From assembly GCA_965243255.1 (NCBI GenBank), contig CBDEUH010000004.1:124001-188000 (forward strand): 64,000 nt of DNA, read 5' to 3'. Below, one piece after another: positions 59,511 to 64,000 of this stretch. Within the stretch, counting starts at the first letter, position 1. Every line of letters starts with the position of its first letter. Below the pieces are notes generated by a model. The model did not search any database. It was not told where the DNA came from and saw only the letters and a list, made by a program, of their open reading frames with translations. Position numbers and translations under genes: made by a program. The DNA is from Bin87 sp965243255 (GTDB lineage Bacteria > Chloroflexota > Dehalococcoidia > Lucifugimonadales > UBA3495).

Positions 59511-60332
59511 GTGCTGCGGATAGGCTGGTTTGCCACCGGGCGAGGGGAAGGCTCCCGAGGACTGTTGCAGTTCGTAGCCGACGCTATCGCCGACGGTAGG
59601 CTCAACGCCCGCATTGAGTTCGTGTTCACTAACCGGGAACCCGGCGAGGCCGAGGGTTCTGACGCCTTTATTGACCTGGTCCATTCCTTCGGCTTTCCGC
59701 TGGTAACCCTGTCCTCGGCCCGGTATCGGCGCGAGCGCGGAGGTGGCCCTATGTCCCGGCATCGCCTCGCTTTCGACCGTGAGGTCATGCGCCTCTTGGA
59801 GCCATATCAGCCTGACGTGTGCGCCCTGGCCGGCTATATGCTGATTTGCAGCGGTGAGCTCTGCCGGCGCTATCCCTTGCTGAATCTGCACGGCGCCCTC
59901 CCCGACGGCCCCACGGGAACCTGGCAGTCGGTGATATGGCAGCTGATCGAATCCCAAGCGACCCGCACCGGCGCGATGATCCATCTGGCAACCGAGGAAG
60001 TTGACCGCGGGCCGGTGCTGTCCCACTGCGTCGTGCCCATAGTCGGCGGCCTTTTCGATGCGGAACGCAGCGCCTTGGCCGGACGCGACATCGAGCGAGT
60101 ACGCGGTGATGAGGACGAAGAAAACTCCCTGTTCCGCCTAATTCGTGCCGAAGGGTACCGTCGGGAACCCTACTTGCTGCTGGAAACCCTGCGGGCTGTT
60201 GCCGATGGCCGGCTGATGGTTCGGCCGGGTGAAGGGTTGGACCCTCTGGGCAATCCTCTGTCGGACACGTTTCCGACGGGATTAGCGCTGACCGACGAGA
60301 TTGAGGCGGCGATTGCCCGGCAGAAAGGCTAG
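59511..60332 (+). CDS. Formyltransferase-fold protein (PurN/Fmt-like) of unknown substrate
   Basis: The 273-residue protein has the formyltransferase fold: an N-terminal Rossmann domain (MLRIGWFATGRGEGSRGLLQ), PDVCALAGYMLICSGELC, and the active-site region LLNLHGALPDGPTGTW with Asn and His, followed by RTGAMIHLATEEVDRGPVL with the aspartate, matching the N-H-D triad of PurN and Fmt. The folate-binding and acceptor contacts differ (NLHGALPDG rather than NIHPSLLP), and the C-terminal 90 residues are unlike Fmt. The substrate is unknown. It ends the topA-xseB gene run and is convergent with clpX. Confidence 0.82.
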   Translation: MLRIGWFATGRGEGSRGLLQFVADAIADGRLNARIEFVFTNREPGEAEGSDAFIDLVHSFGFPLVTLSSARYRRERGGGPMSRHRLAFDREVMRLLEPYQPDVCALAGYMLICSGELCRRYPLLNLHGALPDGPTGTWQSVIWQLIESQATRTGAMIHLATEEVDRGPVLSHCVVPIVGGLFDAERSALAGRDIERVRGDEDEENSLFRLIRAEGYRREPYLLLETLRAVADGRLMVRPGEGLDPLGNPLSDTFPTGLALTDEIEAAIARQKG

Positions 60333-61735
60333 GCGGTTTTCTTGCCCACCGACCGGTTGGCTCTCGCCAGGGCCGACTTGAGGGTGAGATAGCGCCCACC
60401 ACTGCGTCGATACAGTCGGGGCGATGATTCGCCCATGATCGCGTCGCCGTTGACCACGCACCGCCCTATGTCCGCCAGCGACGGTAGCTCATACATCACT
60501 TCCAGCAGCGCGTCCTCCACTATGTGGCGGAGGATGCGAGCGCCAGTGTGGTAAGTCAGCGCCCGTTCGGCGGCGGCCACCAGGGCGTCGTCCGTGAACT
60601 CCAGCTTTACGTCGTCAATCGCGAAAAGCCGTTGATACTGTCTCACGATGGCGTTCTTCGGCTCAATCAGCACTCGCACTAGGGCTTCCCGGTCCAGAGA
60701 TTGCAGCGGAGACACGATGGGCAGCCGGCCCACCAGTTCCGGTATGAAGCCGAATTGGAGCAGATCCTCGGGGGTAACCTGCTCCAGTGTGGTGTATGTG
60801 TTGGCGGCCTTCTCGGTACGGTCCGAGCCGTTGGCCAAAAAGCCCATGGACGAACCAACCGATAGCCGTTTGGCTACCATCTCCTCCAGCCCGTCAAAAG
60901 CCCCGCCACATATAAAAAGGATGTTGCGGGTGTTAATCTGCAACATCTCCTGGTGTGGGTGCTTGCGCCCGCCCTGTGGCGGAACGTTGGCGGTGCAGCC
61001 CTCGATAATCTTCAGCAGTTCCTGTTGTACACCCTCACCGGCCACGTCCCTGGTGATGGAGCGGTTGACGCCCTCCTTGCGGGCAATCTTGTCCAGCTCG
61101 TCGATGTAGATGATGCCCTGCTCGGCCTTTGGAACGTCCCAGTCTGCCGCCTGGATTAGGCGGAGCAGGATGTTCTCAACGTCCTCGCCAACGTAGCCCG
61201 ACTCAGTGAGCGACGTGGCGTCGCAGATGGCGAAAGGTACCTCCAGCGTCCGGGCCAGGGTTTCGGCCAGCAGCGTCTTGCCGGAGCCGGTGGGCCCAAT
61301 CAACAGGATGTTGGACTTCTGCACTTCCACGTCGGGGGAGACGCTCTCACTGCGAATCCGCTTGAAGTGGTTGTACACTGCCACCGCCAGGGTTTTCTTC
61401 GCCTTTTCCTGCCCGATGACGTAGGCGTCCAGATTGGCATAAATTTCCCGTGGCACGACGGTGCGCAGCGGCTCGCCGGATTGTGCCGCCGCCCGGTCGG
61501 TTAATTCCACCCGGTCCGAACTGCTGAGTGCGGCCCCACGGTCCTTGTCCTCCACGCGTCTCCGGTTGCCCCGTTCGGCCACGTAGTTTGCCAGTTCGCG
61601 GATGCAATCGAAGCAAATCCCGCCCCGGCTCTGGCCGGGTGGACGCATTAGCCGGCCCTGAGGAAACAGGCTGCCGCAAAAAGTACAGCGGTATGAATTA
61701 CGGTTGGAGTTGCCGTTGCGGCCGCGGGTAGTCAT
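60329..61735 (-). CDS. clpX: ATP-dependent Clp protease ATP-binding subunit ClpX
   Basis: ClpX unfolds substrates for ClpP. The 468-residue protein has the N-terminal zinc-binding domain (CTFCGSLF and CFDCI), Walker A (LLIGPTGSGKTLLAETLAR), Walker B (IIYIDELDKIA), the pore region (SGYVGEDVENILLRL) and the sensor region with GARILRHIVEDALLEVMYELP. The ClpP-docking loop, IGF in E. coli, reads SSMGFLAN, with Met for Ile. It is the last gene of tig-clpP-clpP-clpX and overlaps the convergent formyltransferase-like gene by four bases. Confidence 0.96.
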   Translation of the reverse strand: MTTRGRNGNSNRNSYRCTFCGSLFPQGRLMRPPGQSRGGICFDCIRELANYVAERGNRRRVEDKDRGAALSSSDRVELTDRAAAQSGEPLRTVVPREIYANLDAYVIGQEKAKKTLAVAVYNHFKRIRSESVSPDVEVQKSNILLIGPTGSGKTLLAETLARTLEVPFAICDATSLTESGYVGEDVENILLRLIQAADWDVPKAEQGIIYIDELDKIARKEGVNRSITRDVAGEGVQQELLKIIEGCTANVPPQGGRKHPHQEMLQINTRNILFICGGAFDGLEEMVAKRLSVGSSMGFLANGSDRTEKAANTYTTLEQVTPEDLLQFGFIPELVGRLPIVSPLQSLDREALVRVLIEPKNAIVRQYQRLFAIDDVKLEFTDDALVAAAERALTYHTGARILRHIVEDALLEVMYELPSLADIGRCVVNGDAIMGESSPRLYRRSGGRYLTLKSALARANRSVGKKTA

Positions 61736-61771
61736 AAAGCACTGGCTGGATCGGATAAGACCAAAGGAAGA

Positions 61772-62422
61772 CTACGCGGCTTCGGCGGTGGCTTCCTCAG
61801 TCTGGGCGCCGAGTATTTCGTCCACTATGCCGTACTCGATGGCTTCGTCGGCGGTGAGGAAAAAGTCCCGGTCGGTATCGTCGGAGATCTTTTCGATGGA
61901 CTGTCCGGTGGCGTCCGACAGGATTTGCGATAGCCGTTCCTTGAGCCGCACAATCTCCTTGGCCTGAATCTCAATGTCCGCGGCCTGCCCCTGGAAGCTG
62001 CCCACGTTGGGCTGATGCATATGGACGGTGGAATTGGGCAGGCAATAGCGCTTGCCCTTTGCGCCATTGGCCAGCAGCACCGTCGCCATGCTGGCGGCAG
62101 TGCCCACGCAGATGGTGGAAACCTGCGAGTTGATCAACCGCATGGTGTCCAGAATGGCCAAACCCGAAGCGATGTAACCTCCCGGGCTGTTGATGTACAG
62201 GCTGATGTCCCGGTCGCGATCTTCCCGCTCCAGGTAGAGCAACTGCGCGATGATTACGTTCGCCACCTGGTCGGTGATGGGAGTGCCCAGGTAGATGATC
62301 CGCTCCCGCAAAAGCAGGGAGTAGATGTCAAAGGCCCGCTCGCCCCGTGGACTGGTCTCAATGACCATGGGGACGATGTTGGTGGGCTGCAGCAGGGGAG
62401 AATCTTGGAAGGGCGGAAGCAT
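61772..62422 (-). CDS. clpP: ATP-dependent Clp protease proteolytic subunit (second copy)
   Basis: The 216-residue protein is a ClpP serine protease subunit with the handle-forming SLYINSPGGYIASGLAILDT, the catalytic serine in VGTAASMATVLL, the histidine in VHMHQPNVGSFQG and the aspartate in DTDRDFF; the triad looks complete. It starts at ATG 62422 with GGAGA five bases upstream; the open frame continues upstream into the other clpP gene. Two clpP genes in tandem suggest a mixed tetradecamer such as the mycobacterial ClpP1P2. It lies between the first clpP copy and clpX. Confidence 0.95.
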   Translation of the reverse strand: MLPPFQDSPLLQPTNIVPMVIETSPRGERAFDIYSLLLRERIIYLGTPITDQVANVIIAQLLYLEREDRDRDISLYINSPGGYIASGLAILDTMRLINSQVSTICVGTAASMATVLLANGAKGKRYCLPNSTVHMHQPNVGSFQGQAADIEIQAKEIVRLKERLSQILSDATGQSIEKISDDTDRDFFLTADEAIEYGIVDEILGAQTEEATAEAA

Positions 62423-62477
62423 TGAAGTCTCCTGGTGATACATAAAGGAAATCCCTGACGACGCGCTAGAGATTTGC

Positions 62478-63125
62478 CTAGGCAACGGCGCGGTTGAAAA
62501 CGTCCGGCAACTCGTTGAGCACGTGGTCGACGATGCCGTAGTCAACGGCGGTTTCGGCGTCCATCCAGTAGTCCCGGTCTGAGTCCCGGGATATCTTGTC
62601 GAAGGGCTGGTCGCAGTTTTCCGACAGAATGGTGTTGAGCCTCTGGCGTAGGCGCAGTATTTCCTGGGCCGTGATTTCAATGTCGGAAGCCGAACCTTGT
62701 ATGCCGCCCATCACCTGGTGGATAAGGACGGTGGAGTTGGCAGTGCAGTAACGCTTGCCTTTCGTGCCGCCCGAGAGCAGTACCGCTCCCATGCTGGCGG
62801 CCTTGCCGATGCAGATGGTCGCCACGTCCGGCTTGATGAGCTGCATGGTGTCGTAAATGGCCATGCCGTCCAGCACCGAGCCGCCCGGGGAGTTGATGTA
62901 GAGATAAATGTCCTCGTCCGGATTCTCCCAGGCCAGGTAAAGCAGTTGGGAAACCACGGCGTTGGACACGTCGTCGTCAACCGGAGTGCCCAAATAGATT
63001 ATTCGGGCTTGCAGCAGCAGCGAATAAGGATTGAAGGCGCGCTCGCCTTCAGTGGTTGGTCGAATAATCCCCGGGAGCATATTGGTGGGAAGCGTTCGCT
63101 CCTTGGGATTAGGGCGTTGCAACAT
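62478..63125 (-). CDS. clpP: ATP-dependent Clp protease proteolytic subunit (first copy)
   Basis: A 215-residue ClpP with IYLYINSPGGSVLDGMAIYD, the serine in IGKAASMGAVLLSGG, the histidine in VLIHQVMGGIQG and the aspartate in DSDRDYWM. The triad is canonical. It starts MLQRPNPKERTLPTNMLPG; the N-terminal 15 residues may be a propeptide or part of the axial gate. The two copies are clearly different (Leu-Ile-His-Gln against Met-His-Gln-Pro context) and so probably do different jobs. It follows tig by 33 bases. Confidence 0.95.
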   Translation of the reverse strand: MLQRPNPKERTLPTNMLPGIIRPTTEGERAFNPYSLLLQARIIYLGTPVDDDVSNAVVSQLLYLAWENPDEDIYLYINSPGGSVLDGMAIYDTMQLIKPDVATICIGKAASMGAVLLSGGTKGKRYCTANSTVLIHQVMGGIQGSASDIEITAQEILRLRQRLNTILSENCDQPFDKISRDSDRDYWMDAETAVDYGIVDHVLNELPDVFNRAVA

Positions 63126-63158
63126 CTGGTGAGGCTCCTGAAAGTAGGTTGCGTGAGT

Positions 63159-64000
63159 TCACGCTCTGGTTTCCGTTTCTTCGCCGGTCGCATCATCCGC
63201 CGGCTCAGTTGCCGTGGTCTCTTCTGCGATCTCTTCGTCGGGTGCCACTGGGGTCATATTTTCTTCATCATCGCCGGCTTCGTCCAGCTTGCCCTGCGTG
63301 ATCTCGGTGAGGCGTTCCAGCACCCGGCGGCTGTGGAGAGATGAGCGAATGTTGTCCCTGGTGGATGCCGAGCCGAGGAACTCGCGCAGGCTGTCCAGGT
63401 TGTTCTGCTCCGCTTCCTCGTCGCCGGTGGACATTTCCAGCAATCGGTCCGTTTCCGACTGGATGTCCGCGTCGGTAACCTCGATGGCTTCCATCTCGGC
63501 CAGCTTGCGCAGCACCAGGCCCCCAAGCAGTCGTTTTTCGGCGCTGGGCCGCATCTCATCCATGAACTCGTCGGTGGTCTTGCCCATAAAGCGCAGATAG
63601 GTCGCCAGGTCCAGGCCCTGCTGCTGCAGCATACGCTCCCGGTCGGCCTGCAGAGCCTCCAGCTCCCGTTCGTAAAGGATTGGCGAGGCATTGACCACTG
63701 CCGCTTCGCACAGGGCGTCCAGGCTCTTCTGCTCCAGCTCGTTGCGGGCGGCGGCTTCGGCCTGGTTCGTCAGCGATTCCCGAATATTCGAACGCAAGGC
63801 TCCAACGTCGTCAAAGCCCTCCCCTACCGACTTGGCGAATTCATCATCCGGCTCCGGCAGATTCTTCTCCTTGACCGACAGCACCGACACGCTGAACTGC
63901 ACTTCCTTGCCGGCATACTGCTCCCGGGGGTAGTCCTCGGGAATGGTCATGGCGAACTCCCGGTCCTCCTCCTCAGACATTCCGACCAGATTGGGGGCAA
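63159..64000 (-). CDS. tig: Trigger factor (N-terminus beyond window)
   Basis: Trigger factor is a ribosome-bound chaperone with prolyl isomerase activity. The visible part starts in the FKBP domain (GMSEEEDREFAMTIPEDYPR) and covers the C-terminal chaperone domain (ALRSNIRESLTNQAEAAARN to SLHSRRVLERLTEITQGK). The frame stays open to the right edge of the window, so the ribosome-binding N-terminus is outside. The C-terminal tail is strongly acidic and Thr-rich (EEIAEETTATEPADDATGEE), longer than in E. coli. It heads the tig-clpP-clpP-clpX order. Confidence 0.93.
   Translation of the reverse strand, partial: APNLVGMSEEEDREFAMTIPEDYPREQYAGKEVQFSVSVLSVKEKNLPEPDDEFAKSVGEGFDDVGALRSNIRESLTNQAEAAARNELEQKSLDALCEAAVVNASPILYERELEALQADRERMLQQQGLDLATYLRFMGKTTDEFMDEMRPSAEKRLLGGLVLRKLAEMEAIEVTDADIQSETDRLLEMSTGDEEAEQNNLDSLREFLGSASTRDNIRSSLHSRRVLERLTEITQGKLDEAGDDEENMTPVAPDEEIAEETTATEPADDATGEETETRA

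Overview
This is a GC-rich bacterial chromosome segment, about 60 protein genes packed head to tail with very short gaps. Several traits fit a Chloroflexota lineage of the Dehalococcoidia/SAR202 kind: an AccD-AccA fusion, two tandem clpP genes with tig and clpX, an fmdB-groES-groEL operon, and many acyl-CoA and CoA-transferase genes. The lineage is inferred from gene content and is not proven. I found no rRNA, tRNA, CRISPR array, insertion sequence or prophage.

Layout. 1-5.0 kb: a partial histidine phosphatase, tilS, fused accDA, then mrp and a DUF59 gene on the other strand. 5.1-9.3 kb: an N-acyl-D-amino-acid deacylase and a pair of acyl-CoA dehydrogenases. 9.3-16 kb (minus strand): an operon reading metH, MetH activation domain, Ppx/GppA-like protein and two thymidylate-kinase-like proteins. 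16-22.5 kb: an M1 aminopeptidase, a cation/proton antiporter with CBS domains, and leuCD. 22.5-35.3 kb: a large acyl-CoA/CoA-transfer district. It holds two family III CoA-transferases, a ThDP enzyme, a five-gene operon (two enoyl-CoA hydratases, a PHP protein, an acyl-CoA synthetase, a PanE-like reductase) and three family I CoA-transferase genes. 35.3-37.6 kb: thiG-thiE-thiS behind a TPP riboswitch with its own promoter and terminator. 37.6-41.8 kb: RidA, an MFS transporter, groEL, groES and fmdB. 41.9-45.2 kb: a two-component system, a sulfite-oxidase-fold protein and a CopD-like membrane protein. 45.2-46.0 kb: the only sizeable non-coding stretch, with a strong promoter carrying a LexA-like box, a 63-bp tandem repeat, GGATT-type repeats and a long inverted repeat. 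46-52 kb: an SDR, a zinc-ribbon protein, a SirB1-like protein, a DM13 protein, a GH15 enzyme and a GMC oxidoreductase. 52-60.3 kb: dprA, topA, xer, aroQ, efp, xseA, xseB and a formyltransferase-like gene. 60.3-64 kb (minus strand): tig, clpP, clpP, clpX.

Subunit specialisation recurs. One member of the family III CoA-transferase pair lacks the catalytic Asp. One family I B domain is fused to an A domain and lacks the catalytic Glu. One of two kinase paralogues has a Walker A Lys-to-Arg change. The Ppx/GppA protein has lost its HD-domain histidines. metH is split from its activation domain by one in-frame TAA. I see no clearly new defence or mobile system. The best candidates for something undescribed are the kinase-Ppx operon, the degenerate/active CoA-transferase pairs and the SOS-like promoter that reads into repeats.
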